Shown here one piece after another: positions 32,111-42,548 of a DNA stretch of 64,000 bases. The position numbers were made by a program, and so were the translations under genes. The stretch is from Mucilaginibacter yixingensis. Lineage in GTDB: Bacteria; Bacteroidota; Bacteroidia; Sphingobacteriales; Sphingobacteriaceae. The stretch spans positions 4,216,001 to 4,280,000 of the forward strand of contig NZ_CP160205.1 in NCBI RefSeq assembly GCF_041080815.1, written 5' to 3'. The notes under the pieces were generated by a model. The model worked only from the letters and a program-made list of their open reading frames with translations, did not search any database and was not told the DNA's origin. Position 1 is the first letter of the stretch. Each line of letters starts with the position of its first letter.

Positions 32111-32995
32111 TTACAGCTTTACCGCCCGCACGGTATACCCTTTCATTTTCAGTTGATTAACCAGCCCATACTCGCCCACCAGATGGCCGGCACCTACCGC
32201 TATAAAGGTTGATTGTGCAGACATGATGCCTGGCAACTCTTGCATCCATTTCAGGTTACGTTTTTTCAGCAATGCGTCCATTTCATCTTGATCGTAATCG
32301 TCGTCGCTATAAAACATTTTACTCAGCCCATCAATATCCTGTTGCTCATAAAGGCGGTACATTTTCTGCATCTGCATCTTGTAGAGGTCGTGTTTCTGTA
32401 CAAATTTCAGCAAATGTTTCTTTTGGCTTTCCATGCTGCCGTTTAGCAGCAGGTCTATCTGCTCCTGCAAACTCTCTAAACCAATTATGGTGTCTTTGCG
32501 GCTTTTCCCCTCGGTTTGAAAATACTCATCCAGTGCCGGGTTGGCACTGGATATGGTTCTTGGTGCTACCGTAGTCATGTAAACCACAGTTAACGCCGAT
32601 GGCTTAAGGCCGTTAAACCGCAACATGTCTGAACCAGTTATTTGCTTGGTGGCCTCTGTAATCTGTTGATATTCTTGCGGAGTAAAAAGCTTATCGAGCG
32701 TAGTGCCACGCAACATCATAGCGGGCATCATCTTATACATATCCGTCTTACTGATTAGTATCTCGCCGACAACTGCGGTGCACGTATTAAACTTCTCTTT
32801 AATTGTACTCAGGCTGTCAGCAAAGCTCTTACCCGCCAAATGATAGGTACCGAAAAGATAAGAAGGCGATTTTAGTCCGTTGCCGCTTATTTCCCAAAGC
32901 AAGCCACTATTAGTATACTGCGTTGGCTTTGACTGCGCATGGCAAGCCGTACACAAAAGCAGAACGACGCAGGCAAGTGATAAGATTTTTTTCAT
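32111..32995 (-). CDS. TraB/GumN family secreted protein
   Basis: The 294-residue protein has an N-terminal signal (MKKILSLACVVLLLCTACHAQ) that may be a lipoprotein signal or an ordinary one with cleavage after AQ. The TraB/GumN core is visible as LLWEISGNGLKSPSYLFGTYH (near 33-53) and the C-terminal VGAGHLVGEYGLVNQLKMKGY. These paired GTYH/GAGH motifs are those of the ChaN/EreA/TraB (Tiki-like) metalloprotease clan. It is expected in the periplasm; substrates in bacteria are unknown. It is followed by an antitoxin-like gene and preceded by dnaE on the same strand, about 47 bp away. Confidence 0.85.
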   Translation of the reverse strand: MKKILSLACVVLLLCTACHAQSKPTQYTNSGLLWEISGNGLKSPSYLFGTYHLAGKSFADSLSTIKEKFNTCTAVVGEILISKTDMYKMMPAMMLRGTTLDKLFTPQEYQQITEATKQITGSDMLRFNGLKPSALTVVYMTTVAPRTISSANPALDEYFQTEGKSRKDTIIGLESLQEQIDLLLNGSMESQKKHLLKFVQKHDLYKMQMQKMYRLYEQQDIDGLSKMFYSDDDYDQDEMDALLKKRNLKWMQELPGIMSAQSTFIAVGAGHLVGEYGLVNQLKMKGYTVRAVKL

Positions 32996-33042
32996 GATAT
33001 AGGTTTCAAAACAGTAGCTAGAACCACTCCAAATTAACCTGA

Positions 33043-36000
33043 CTATGTCAGCACCGGCTCCATATTGGTAATCTCGTGTATCTCGGTCAGCAATTCATCA
33101 CAAGGGTTAACCTTGAAACTTTTTGATGGCAGGTCTACCAGCAACGCATCTTCACGATCGCGCACCTGGAAACGGAGGGAGCAGCTTTTGTTAGGATACT
33201 TCTCGCCATGCAGTTGCAGCATGGTTTCTAAGTTGTCCAACAGTTGGCCACTTAGCGTATGTAGATCCAGTATTACAGTAATAGATTTGGTGAGTTTCTC
33301 GCGCAGTTCAGACAGCAAGTTGATGGTGCTTACGCGCAAATCCCAGTTGTCTTTCTGGCGGAATTTTTCTTCAATATTACCCCTTACCTGCACAAAAAAG
33401 CCGTCCATCAGCATGTTACGGAACTTTACATAGTCATCGCCAAAGAACGCAAACTCATAGGAGTCGTTATAATCTTCCAGTACAAACGTACCAAATGGCT
33501 TACCCGTTTTAGTGGTTTTATGTTGCACGTTGCCCATCAAACCACCGATGCATAGCTCTCCTTTGCGGCGCAAGTCATTAAAAGCTGCCAGGATATCTTC
33601 GCCGCCCTCGGCAGAGCGGGCCTTCTGCATGATTTTCAGGTCTGACACCCTGGCATTGCAATAGCGGGCCAGTTCCAGCTTATAATTATCCAGCGGGTGA
33701 CCGGTCAGATAAATACCAATCACATCTTTCTCAAACTTCAGCTTTTCTATCAGCGCCCATTCTTCCACTTCCGGCATTGGTGGTTCGGGGATGAAGGAGG
33801 CAATATCACCACCTCCACCAAACAACGATGCCTGGGTACTATTTTGGGTATTCTGATAATCATTGGCGTATTTAATTAAACGCTCGATACCTGTAAGGTT
33901 CACATTCTCGGTCTTGCCGAAGAACTGTGCCCGGTGGACAGGGAAACAATCAAACGCGCCACCGTAAACCAAATTCTCGTATGATTTCTTATTAACCGTA
34001 CGTACGTTTGACCGGCGGGCAAAATCATAAACGGTTTCAAACGCGCCATTTGCCTCGCGCTCTTCAATAATGCTTTCTACCGCTTTCTCACCCACACCTT
34101 TCACGCCCGACAAACCGAAACGGATCTCGCCTTTCTTGTTTACGGCAAAGGCATTACCACTCTCGTTCACATCCGGACCAAGTACCGGGATGCCCATGCG
34201 GCGGCATTCCTCCATAAAGAAGGAAATTTTATCAATGCTGTTCTGGTTATTCAATACCGATGCCATGTACTCTGCCGGGTAGTGGGCCTTGAGCCAGGCA
34301 GTTTGGTAAGCCACCAGCGCATAACACGTAGAGTGCGATTTATTGAAGGCATATTGGGCAAAGGCCTTCCAGTCAGTCCATATTTTTGCCAGTTTGTCTT
34401 TAGGGTGTCCTTTAGCGATGGCGCCGTCCATAAACTGGGCCTCCATCTTATTGAGGATCTCAATCTGCTTTTTACCCATGGCCTTACGCAGCACGTCGGC
34501 ATCGCCTTTACTAAAGCCGGCCAACTTCTGCGACAGCAGCATCACCTGTTCCTGGTAAACGGTAATACCGTATGATTCTGACAGGTATTCCTCCATGTCC
34601 GGCAAATCATAAGTAATCGGTTCTTTACCATGTTTACGGGCAATAAAGTTAGGGATGTACTCTATCGGGCCCGGACGGTAAAGGGCGTTCATGGCAATTA
34701 AGTCTTCAAACTTATCGGGCTTCAGATCGCGCAGGTACATTTGCATACCGTCACTTTCAAACTGGAACGTACCGTTGGTATCGCCACGCTGGTAAAGTTC
34801 AAAAGTCATCTGATCATCCAGCGGCAGCAAATCTATATCAATCTCTTCGCCATGGTTTTGTTTGATCATCCGCAGGGCACCTTTGATAATGGTGAGGGTC
34901 TTCAGACCCAGAAAGTCCATCTTAATTACGCCCGCATCCTCAATTACACGGCCATCATATTGGGTAACCAACAGATCAGAGTCCTTAGCGGTAGCAACCG
35001 GTACAATAGTGGTCAAATCGTCTGGCGCAATAATAATACCTGCAGCGTGCACACCGGTGTTACGTACCGAACCTTCCAACTTTTCAGCCTCGCGCAGTAC
35101 GGTACCTTGCAAGGTATTGGCTTTGTAGATCTCCTGCAGTTCGGGCACCTGTTCAATAGCCTGGCGCAGGGTAACACCCAGCGTATCGGGCACCAGTTTT
35201 TTGATGGTGTTCACATCGCTCAGCGGCATATCCAGCACCCGGCCCACGTCCTGGATACTGGTACGGGCAGCCATAGAACCATAAGTAATGATCTGCGCCA
35301 CCTGGTTCTTGCCATATTTATCAACCACATAATCAATTACCTTTTGCCGACCCTCGTCGTCAAAGTCGGTATCAATATCGGGCATTGACTTACGGTCGGG
35401 GTTCAGGAACCTCTCGAACAGCAGGTTATATTTTATCGGGTCGATGTTAGTAATACCGATACAGAAAGCCACCACCGATCCCGCTGCCGAACCACGGCCC
35501 GGACCGATAAACACACCCATATCCCGGCCAGCCTTAATAAAATCGGCCACAATGAGGAAGTAACCCGCAAAACCCATGGTACGAATGGTAAACAACTCAA
35601 AGTTGATGCGTTCCTCCGCCTCTGGGGTAATATCAATATAACGCTCTTTAGCCCCGGTGAAGGTTAAGTGTTTCAGGTATTCCCACTGGTTCAGCGTGTC
35701 AGATTCAGGGCCATCGTGGATCTTAAACTCTGGCGGTATCGGGTAGTTGGGCAGCATGATATCGCGCTTCAACTTCAGCACCTCTACCTTGTCAACAATT
35801 TCGTTGGTATTATCCAGTGATTCGGGCAGGTCATGAAATAGCTGGCCCATCTCGGCCTGCGTTTTAAAATAAAACTGATCATTCGGAAAACCGAAACGAT
35901 AGCCTTTGCCGCCTTCCTCGTCCGTTGCAATTGGGGTGCTTTGCATATCGCCGGTGTTAACGCACAGCAAAATATCGTGTGCGTTAGCATCCTGCTGATC

Positions 36001-36633
36001 CACATAATGCGAATCGTTTGAACAAATCACCTTTACATTATATTTCTTGGCAAACTTGAGCAGTACGTTGTTAATGGTAGTTTGCTCAGGGATCTCGTGG
36101 CGTTGCAGCTCGATGTAATAATCCTCACCAAATAGGTCCAGCCACCATCTAAATTCTTCTTCGGCCTCAGCCTCACTTTTCTTCAGGATGGCCTGCGGTA
36201 CCGACGCACCAATACAGCAGGTAGTAGCAATCAGTCCTTCATGATATTTCAGGATCAGCTCCTTATCAATACGCGGCCATTTACTATACAAACCCTCCAT
36301 ATAACCCAACGAGCACAGCTTCACTAGGTTTTTATATCCCTGCGGATTTTTTGCCAGCAACAACTGGTGGCAGCGCACGTCCCGCTTCTCTTTGGTAAAC
36401 TGTTTTACATGGCGGTCTTCCACCACATAAAACTCACAGCCTACAATAGGCTTTACGTTGTGCTTACCCGCCTCAGCCACAAACTTGAACACGCCAAACA
36501 TGTTACCATGGTCTGTAATGGCCAGGGCCTTCATCCCGTCGGCCGCCGCTTTCTTGTAAAGTTTAGAAATATCGGCCGCGCCGTCTAACAGCGAGAACTG
36601 GGTATGTACGTGAAGATGAGAGAAATCTGGCAT
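33043..36633 (-). CDS. dnaE: DNA polymerase III alpha subunit
   Basis: This 1196-residue protein is the replicative polymerase. The N-terminal PHP domain begins FSHLHVHTQFSLLDGA; the polymerase catalytic aspartates are in PDIDTDFDDEGR (near 420); the PIEYIPNFIARKHG, DVLRKAMGKK and FNKSHSTCYALVAYQTAWLK segments are family hallmarks. The C-terminal part carries the helix-hairpin-helix and OB domains, ending in a short tail rather than a long one. Nothing is broken. Upstream is a 0.6-kb gene-free repeat cluster shared with the divergent tamB operon. Confidence 0.97.
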   Translation of the reverse strand: MPDFSHLHVHTQFSLLDGAADISKLYKKAAADGMKALAITDHGNMFGVFKFVAEAGKHNVKPIVGCEFYVVEDRHVKQFTKEKRDVRCHQLLLAKNPQGYKNLVKLCSLGYMEGLYSKWPRIDKELILKYHEGLIATTCCIGASVPQAILKKSEAEAEEEFRWWLDLFGEDYYIELQRHEIPEQTTINNVLLKFAKKYNVKVICSNDSHYVDQQDANAHDILLCVNTGDMQSTPIATDEEGGKGYRFGFPNDQFYFKTQAEMGQLFHDLPESLDNTNEIVDKVEVLKLKRDIMLPNYPIPPEFKIHDGPESDTLNQWEYLKHLTFTGAKERYIDITPEAEERINFELFTIRTMGFAGYFLIVADFIKAGRDMGVFIGPGRGSAAGSVVAFCIGITNIDPIKYNLLFERFLNPDRKSMPDIDTDFDDEGRQKVIDYVVDKYGKNQVAQIITYGSMAARTSIQDVGRVLDMPLSDVNTIKKLVPDTLGVTLRQAIEQVPELQEIYKANTLQGTVLREAEKLEGSVRNTGVHAAGIIIAPDDLTTIVPVATAKDSDLLVTQYDGRVIEDAGVIKMDFLGLKTLTIIKGALRMIKQNHGEEIDIDLLPLDDQMTFELYQRGDTNGTFQFESDGMQMYLRDLKPDKFEDLIAMNALYRPGPIEYIPNFIARKHGKEPITYDLPDMEEYLSESYGITVYQEQVMLLSQKLAGFSKGDADVLRKAMGKKQIEILNKMEAQFMDGAIAKGHPKDKLAKIWTDWKAFAQYAFNKSHSTCYALVAYQTAWLKAHYPAEYMASVLNNQNSIDKISFFMEECRRMGIPVLGPDVNESGNAFAVNKKGEIRFGLSGVKGVGEKAVESIIEEREANGAFETVYDFARRSNVRTVNKKSYENLVYGGAFDCFPVHRAQFFGKTENVNLTGIERLIKYANDYQNTQNSTQASLFGGGGDIASFIPEPPMPEVEEWALIEKLKFEKDVIGIYLTGHPLDNYKLELARYCNARVSDLKIMQKARSAEGGEDILAAFNDLRRKGELCIGGLMGNVQHKTTKTGKPFGTFVLEDYNDSYEFAFFGDDYVKFRNMLMDGFFVQVRGNIEEKFRQKDNWDLRVSTINLLSELREKLTKSITVILDLHTLSGQLLDNLETMLQLHGEKYPNKSCSLRFQVRDREDALLVDLPSKSFKVNPCDELLTEIHEITNMEPVLT

Positions 36634-36734
36634 GACGAAGAATCTTTAACACTAATCTATTAGCAACTAACAAATCTATTAAAAAGAGCTGGCGGATGGA
36701 AGCGTGTTGATAATTGGTGGATAACGTTTTCCAC

Positions 36735-37041
36735 TACGTCATAGCGAGGCACGAAGCAATCTGGTTTGATGCCTTACCAACATGTCATGCTGAGGCACGA
36801 AGTATCTCTGAGGATAATCCTGCTAGCCAGTCCGCAGAGGTTTTTCGCTTTCGCTCAAGAGAATAGTTCTTCGCTATTACTACCCATGACAAGTTAAAAA
36901 GGGATGTCATGCTGAGCTCTGTCGAAGCATGGCGGGTGGGCCTCTCCGCGCGAGTCTTCGACAAGCTCAGACTGACAGCCCTCTCGTTTGTCATTGCACC
37001 CTCATAGGCCGCCGGGATTCTATCACACAGAATGACAACGC
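36735..37041. repeat. Cluster of four different palindromic elements in a 611-bp gene-free gap
   Basis: Between dnaE (-) and tamB (+) are, in order: a half element of family B (36735-36764, GTCATAGCGAGGCACGAAG); 36783-36893, bounded by GTCAT and ATGACA with a GAGGCACGAAG left arm; 36905-36978, bounded by TGTCATGCTGAG and CTCAGACTGACA with TGTCGAAG/CTTCGACA arms; and 36990-37040, bounded by TTGTCATT and GAATGACAA. All have GTCAT/ATGAC-like ends but different interiors. No gene is visible in the gap; the remaining A/C-rich 37042-37244 part shows nothing clear. Confidence 0.75.
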
Positions 37042-37244
37042 AGACAGAAATTTCCCTCCGTTAAACCCACCTCACCATCACGATAAATACCCATTCTGCT
37101 CCTCCTCCACCGCTAAGCGTAACCTTCTTAAAACAACATTCCCCCTCTCTTTGTTGAAAAACCGAGCGTGTTGGCCAAAATTCCCCTATATTAAGCTGCA
37201 CGCCCCAGCAACAATTTAGCAACATCTTAACCTTTGATATTACT

Positions 37245-40200
37245 TTGGGACGATTTGGACGAATAGCCTTAAAAACCATCCTCTGGATAATTGCAAGCGT
37301 ACTGTTTTTAGTGGTGCTTGTGGCCGGCCTTATACAGGTGCCCGGCGTGCAGAATTTTGTAAAAGACAAAGCTGTTAACTTCCTGCAAAATAAAATCCAC
37401 ACCAAGGTGCAAATAGCCCACATCAGCCTGGGCATACCCAAAATGCTGATACTGGAAGGCGTTTATTTTGAGGATCAGAAAAAAGACACACTGATTGCGG
37501 GCGACAAACTCAAGGTTGATATCAGTATGCTGAAACTACTGCATAACCAGGTAGAGATTAATGAGATTGACCTGGAGGGCATCACCGCCAAGATAAATCG
37601 CGGGGCCGACAGTGTTTTTAATTTCGACTACATCATTAAAGCTTTTGCGGGCGAGCAGAAGAAACAACCCAAACCGGAAGATACTACTTCTACCATGAAA
37701 TTTTCGGTCGGCAAGGTGAATCTCGACCGGATTAACATCTCTTATAAGGACGTCACTACCGGCAATGACGTGCACTTTTTGCTGGGGCATTTTGATACCC
37801 GTATCAAAGATTTTGATATGGATAAAATGAAATTCACCATCCCAAAGATCACCCTTTCGGGTTTCAACGCGCGGATCATCCAAACACCGGTGGGCTCATC
37901 CGTAGCACAGGCGGCGGTTGTAGATACCACTACCCAACCCATCAACCTGAGACTGGATCTGGGTACCATTGATATCTCCAAAATTAAGGTTGATTATCAA
38001 AGCCCGGAGATGAGTACCAAACTGGATTTAGGTAAGCTGCTGGTGGAGATGGATAAGATAGACCTGAAGAACCAGCGGGTCGGTATCAAAAGCATTGAGC
38101 TAAATGATACTTACACCGGCCTCTCATTAGCCAAGCCTAAAACGGTAGTAAAAGCCGCAGTAAAAACGGTAAAGAAACTGGATACGCTGGTTGCTGCGCC
38201 CAGAAGTTCAAAAGGCTGGGCGGTACTGCTGGCCTCGCTTAAATTAAGTAACGACCATATCCAGTTTAACAACGAAGCCCAAAAGCCACTCCCCCATGGA
38301 TTAGATTTTGGCCACATGGACCTGCGCAATCTAAACACCGAGCTGGAAAATCTGTCATACAAAACGGATACCATCTCGGGCAAGATCAATAATCTGTCGT
38401 TCGATGAGAAAAGCGGCTTCCGCGTCAAACAGTTTCGCACCGATTTCTTTTACGGACCGAAGAGCGCTTACCTGAACAGCCTGTACCTGGAAACTCCTAA
38501 TACGGTTTTACAGAAAAGCGTACAGGTAAGCTACCCATCGTTGGATGCTATTACCAAAAACATAGGCATGCTCAGTGTTAATGCCAACCTGGATGGCAGT
38601 CATCTCAATTTAAAAGATGTATTACTACTGATGCCGAGCATGGCTTCAATGGAGCCGTTCCACAGTCATCCAAATTCATCTTTTAAGATTAACGGACATG
38701 TGGTGGGCAAGGTGAATGATTTGCGCATTTCGGGGGTAGAGATCTCTGGTTTGACAGAAACGCATATCAAAGCTTCTGGCGTACTAAGGGGTTTGCCCGA
38801 TGTAAATAAAGCTTATTTCGATCTCAATATTGCTGATTTCAATACCAGCAGAAATGATATTGCCATGGTTGTACCAAAAGGCACTATTCCGTCCAACGTC
38901 AGCATCCCTGCCTTTATGGATCTGAAAGGAACATTTAAAGGCGGCATGAAAGACTTCAGCACCAAGATGAATCTGCACAGCAGCTACGGTAATATTGACC
39001 TGAACGCCGTTTTCCATGGTGCGCGCAAAGGGCATGAAAACTATGTGGCCGATGTAAAGATGAACGATGTTAACGTAGGCGCATTAACGAAGCAGCCGCA
39101 AATGGTGGGCAAAGTAACGCTGGCAGCAAACGTAAAAGGCACCGGCATCGACCCGAAACATATCAGCCTGCAATTTAATGGCAACATAGCCAGTGCTTAT
39201 GTAAAAGGCTACACCTACAAAAACCTGCAACTGAAAGGTAGTGCCACTGATGGCAGCTACATAGCCACCGCCCGCATGGCCGACCCAAACATCCACTTCA
39301 GCCTGGATGCCAAGGCCAATATGAACAAAAAGTATCCATCGGTAAACGCTACGCTGATGCTGGACAGCATTAATCTGCAAAAACTCAATCTGGTAAAAGA
39401 TGATATGCGCCTGCATGGCAAGCTGGTAGCCGATGTACCGACTGCCGATCCGGATTATCTGAACGGCAACATTAAACTGACTGATCTGGTTGCTGTCAAT
39501 AAAGGCCAGCGCATTAAGATTGACACCATCAGCCTGGTATCAACGGCCACTGCCGATAGCAGTTCGTTACGCCTGCACACACCGGTATTGAATGCACGGT
39601 TGAGCGGCAAGTATCAGCTGACCAAGATCGGGCCGGCATTACAGGATGTCATCAACAAATATTACAATACCGATATGGCCGGCGGTGCCACGGCAACTGC
39701 CCGCGCAAAAATTGACTCTACCAAACGTGCGCGTGTAAAAGCGGGTAAGCCTATCAAACCGGCCTACGCCCCGCAGCAGTTTACCTTTGATGCCCACTTG
39801 ATTAAAACCCCGCTATTAGAACAGTTTGTGCCAGACCTAAAACAGCTTGACCCGGTAAACCTGAGCGGCAAGTTTGACAGCCAGACCGGCGAGTTGACTG
39901 TCAACGCCTCGGCACCAAAAATTATCTATGCTACCAATACCGTTAATAATGTTAAATTCAATGTTAACACCAATAATAATGCGCTTAATTACGCCCTGAC
40001 GGTTGACGAGGTGAAAGTGGGCACCTCTTTTGATATTCTTTACCCGAGCGTTACTGGCAAGGCCCAAGACGATAAACTAAACCTGAGCCTGCAGGTGCGC
40101 GATGCCAAACGCAAAGAACGTTACCGCATTGCGGGTGTATTTACCGCCATGCAGAGCGAGTATCAGTTCAGCTTTCTGCAAAACGGGTTGATGCTGGATT

Positions 40201-42545
40201 ACACCCCGTGGACCGTCAACCCTAACAATGCCTTTCAATTTGGCGGCAAGGGCATCCTGGCGCGCGATTTTACCATATCTAACAACAACCAGATTCTGAG
40301 TGTTAACAGTAGCTCGCAAGAGTTAAACTCGCCACTTACCGTTGCCTTTACCAATTTTCATATCGAAACATTAACCAAAATAGCACAGCAGGATTCATTA
40401 CAGGTGGGTGGTGTTATTAACGGCAAGGCCAACATCAGCAACTTCCAGGCATCGCCGGTTTTTGTGGCTGATATGAATGTGGGCGACTTCAGCTTTAAAG
40501 GCGACACCGTGGGCAACATCGCCCTCAAAGTAAATAACCAGACGGCCAACGCCTACGCGGCCAATGTGGCTATTACCGGCAAAGGCAACCAGGTTTCGCT
40601 GGATGGTATGTATTACACCACGCCCGAAAGCCGGATGGATATGACACTGAACATCGGCACACTGAATATGAAGAGCATTGAGGGCTTTAGCTTCGGCAAC
40701 ATCCGTAAGGCCAGCGGCACCATTTCAGGGGCGCTCAAAATAACAGGCTCACCAAGTGCGCCGGCCGTGCGCGGCGATGTGAAGTTTAACCAGGTGGGCT
40801 TTAATGTGGCTATGCTCAATTCTTACTTCCGCATGCCTAATGAGAGCATTGCGTTTAATGACGAAGGCATCCGTTTCAACAACTTCACCATGGTTGATTC
40901 TGTAGGCAACAAAGCCATAGTAACAGGCGCGGTTTACACCAAAACCTATACCGATTTTCGCTTTGGGCTGGATATCCGCACCAATAATTTCCAGGTGATG
41001 AACTCCGGGTCTGCCGATAACAAACTGTATTACGGCAAGCTTTACCTGGACAGCCATATTACTATTAAAGGCGACACCAAGCGACCAATAGTGGATGCCG
41101 ACATCACCGTGAACGATAAAACCGATATGACCATTGTGCTGCCAAGCGATGACCCGGCTATTGAAGACCGGGCAGGGGTGGTTACTTTTGGCAGCATCAG
41201 TCAGCGGGCGGAGGATTCCATCTTACTGGCTAAGCAACTCGACTCGCTCAAGAAATCTGAGGTGACTGGTATGGATGTATCGGCCACGCTTAAGGTGGAT
41301 AAAAATGCCAGCTTCAACATCGTTATCGATCCGCGGAATGGCGATATCGTCCACATCAAAGGCGAAGCCCAATTGAATGCCGGGATTGACCCAAGCGGCA
41401 AAATTAACCTGACCGGCACCTACACCGTTAACGAGGGATCATATAACCTGAGCTATGCCACCGTGAGCCGTCGCTTTGAGTTTAAACAAGGCAGTACCAT
41501 TACCTGGACCGGCGATCCAACCACGGCCGACATTAACCTCACAGCCACTTACGTTGCCAAAGTGCCGCCGATTGACCTTGTAGATAATTATACCGATGAC
41601 ACGCAGCGCACCATGTTTAAAGAGAAGCTGCCTTTTAACGTGAACCTGAATTTGAAGAACGAGTTGATGAAGCCCGATATTGGCTTTGACATTGTTCTGC
41701 CTGATAATACTGTAACCGTGTCTTCCGATGTGGTGGACGCCGTACAAACCCGTCTGACCCAGATTCGCCGCGACCCGAACGAGATGAACAAACAGGTGTT
41801 AGGCGTACTGGTACTGGGACACTTTATTGGCGACAACCCGCTGCAAAGCCAGGGGCCAAGCGCCGGTGTGGAAGGCACCATCCGCAACAGCGTAAGCGGC
41901 CTTCTGTCAGACCAATTAAACAAACTGGCCGGCAACCTGATTGAGGGTGTAGACCTGAGCTTCGACCTGCAGTCTGGCGAAGACTATTCATCAGGCGTGG
42001 CCCAGAATCGTACCGATTTAAATATTGGATTATCCAAACGCTTCCTGAATGACCGCCTGACCGTTACCGTTGGCAATAACTTTAACCTGGAGGGACAAAA
42101 TCAGCCGGGACAAAAAGCTACCAATATTGCGGGCAACCTATCTGTAGGTTATAAGCTGAGTAAAGATGGCCGTTATATGCTGCGCGCGTATAGGAAGGAT
42201 GAATACATTGTTATTCAAGGTCAGGTGATTGAGACGGGTGTAGCTTTCTCGGTAACGCTGGATTATAACCGTTTCAGCCAGATCTTCCGCAAACGTACGG
42301 CCGAAGAACGGGCCATGCGCCAGAAAGCCAAAGAGCAGGATAAGGCCGACAAGGAAAAAGAGAAACAACAAAAAGACCAGGACGAAAAGCAACGTCAGAA
42401 AGACCAGCAGGCCACCGGCGTGGTAACTACCCAGTTGAGCGACGAAGAGCGCCTACATAACGAAGAGCTTTTTCAGCCGGAAGAACAACATCCGTTAGAA
42501 AGCGATACGCCGGATAACGATCAGGACATCATTACATCAAACTAA
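37245..42545 (+). CDS. tamB: TamB-like translocation and assembly module protein (DUF490)
   Basis: The 1766-residue protein has one N-terminal membrane anchor (ALKTILWIIASVLFLVVLVAG), a very long repetitive beta-rich AsmA-like body, and the C-terminal TamB domain (about 1330-1620, including YATVSRRFEFKQGS and LVLGHFIGDNPLQ). It ends in a Lys/Glu/Gln-rich tail near 1690-1740. TamB-type proteins bridge the inner and outer membranes and move phospholipids or help barrel insertion. The gene is 3 bp ahead of the TamL gene. The start is TTG at 37245: no ATG lies near in frame, and the frame stays open further upstream, so the exact start is uncertain. Confidence 0.9.
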   Translation: MGRFGRIALKTILWIIASVLFLVVLVAGLIQVPGVQNFVKDKAVNFLQNKIHTKVQIAHISLGIPKMLILEGVYFEDQKKDTLIAGDKLKVDISMLKLLHNQVEINEIDLEGITAKINRGADSVFNFDYIIKAFAGEQKKQPKPEDTTSTMKFSVGKVNLDRINISYKDVTTGNDVHFLLGHFDTRIKDFDMDKMKFTIPKITLSGFNARIIQTPVGSSVAQAAVVDTTTQPINLRLDLGTIDISKIKVDYQSPEMSTKLDLGKLLVEMDKIDLKNQRVGIKSIELNDTYTGLSLAKPKTVVKAAVKTVKKLDTLVAAPRSSKGWAVLLASLKLSNDHIQFNNEAQKPLPHGLDFGHMDLRNLNTELENLSYKTDTISGKINNLSFDEKSGFRVKQFRTDFFYGPKSAYLNSLYLETPNTVLQKSVQVSYPSLDAITKNIGMLSVNANLDGSHLNLKDVLLLMPSMASMEPFHSHPNSSFKINGHVVGKVNDLRISGVEISGLTETHIKASGVLRGLPDVNKAYFDLNIADFNTSRNDIAMVVPKGTIPSNVSIPAFMDLKGTFKGGMKDFSTKMNLHSSYGNIDLNAVFHGARKGHENYVADVKMNDVNVGALTKQPQMVGKVTLAANVKGTGIDPKHISLQFNGNIASAYVKGYTYKNLQLKGSATDGSYIATARMADPNIHFSLDAKANMNKKYPSVNATLMLDSINLQKLNLVKDDMRLHGKLVADVPTADPDYLNGNIKLTDLVAVNKGQRIKIDTISLVSTATADSSSLRLHTPVLNARLSGKYQLTKIGPALQDVINKYYNTDMAGGATATARAKIDSTKRARVKAGKPIKPAYAPQQFTFDAHLIKTPLLEQFVPDLKQLDPVNLSGKFDSQTGELTVNASAPKIIYATNTVNNVKFNVNTNNNALNYALTVDEVKVGTSFDILYPSVTGKAQDDKLNLSLQVRDAKRKERYRIAGVFTAMQSEYQFSFLQNGLMLDYTPWTVNPNNAFQFGGKGILARDFTISNNNQILSVNSSSQELNSPLTVAFTNFHIETLTKIAQQDSLQVGGVINGKANISNFQASPVFVADMNVGDFSFKGDTVGNIALKVNNQTANAYAANVAITGKGNQVSLDGMYYTTPESRMDMTLNIGTLNMKSIEGFSFGNIRKASGTISGALKITGSPSAPAVRGDVKFNQVGFNVAMLNSYFRMPNESIAFNDEGIRFNNFTMVDSVGNKAIVTGAVYTKTYTDFRFGLDIRTNNFQVMNSGSADNKLYYGKLYLDSHITIKGDTKRPIVDADITVNDKTDMTIVLPSDDPAIEDRAGVVTFGSISQRAEDSILLAKQLDSLKKSEVTGMDVSATLKVDKNASFNIVIDPRNGDIVHIKGEAQLNAGIDPSGKINLTGTYTVNEGSYNLSYATVSRRFEFKQGSTITWTGDPTTADINLTATYVAKVPPIDLVDNYTDDTQRTMFKEKLPFNVNLNLKNELMKPDIGFDIVLPDNTVTVSSDVVDAVQTRLTQIRRDPNEMNKQVLGVLVLGHFIGDNPLQSQGPSAGVEGTIRNSVSGLLSDQLNKLAGNLIEGVDLSFDLQSGEDYSSGVAQNRTDLNIGLSKRFLNDRLTVTVGNNFNLEGQNQPGQKATNIAGNLSVGYKLSKDGRYMLRAYRKDEYIVIQGQVIETGVAFSVTLDYNRFSQIFRKRTAEERAMRQKAKEQDKADKEKEKQQKDQDEKQRQKDQQATGVVTTQLSDEERLHNEELFQPEEQHPLESDTPDNDQDIITSN

Positions 42546-42548
42546 ACC

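Noticed and set aside
34741..35388. 215-codon open frame on the plus strand
   Set aside because: It is antisense to the conserved core of dnaE and has no recognisable motif; a shadow of codon use.
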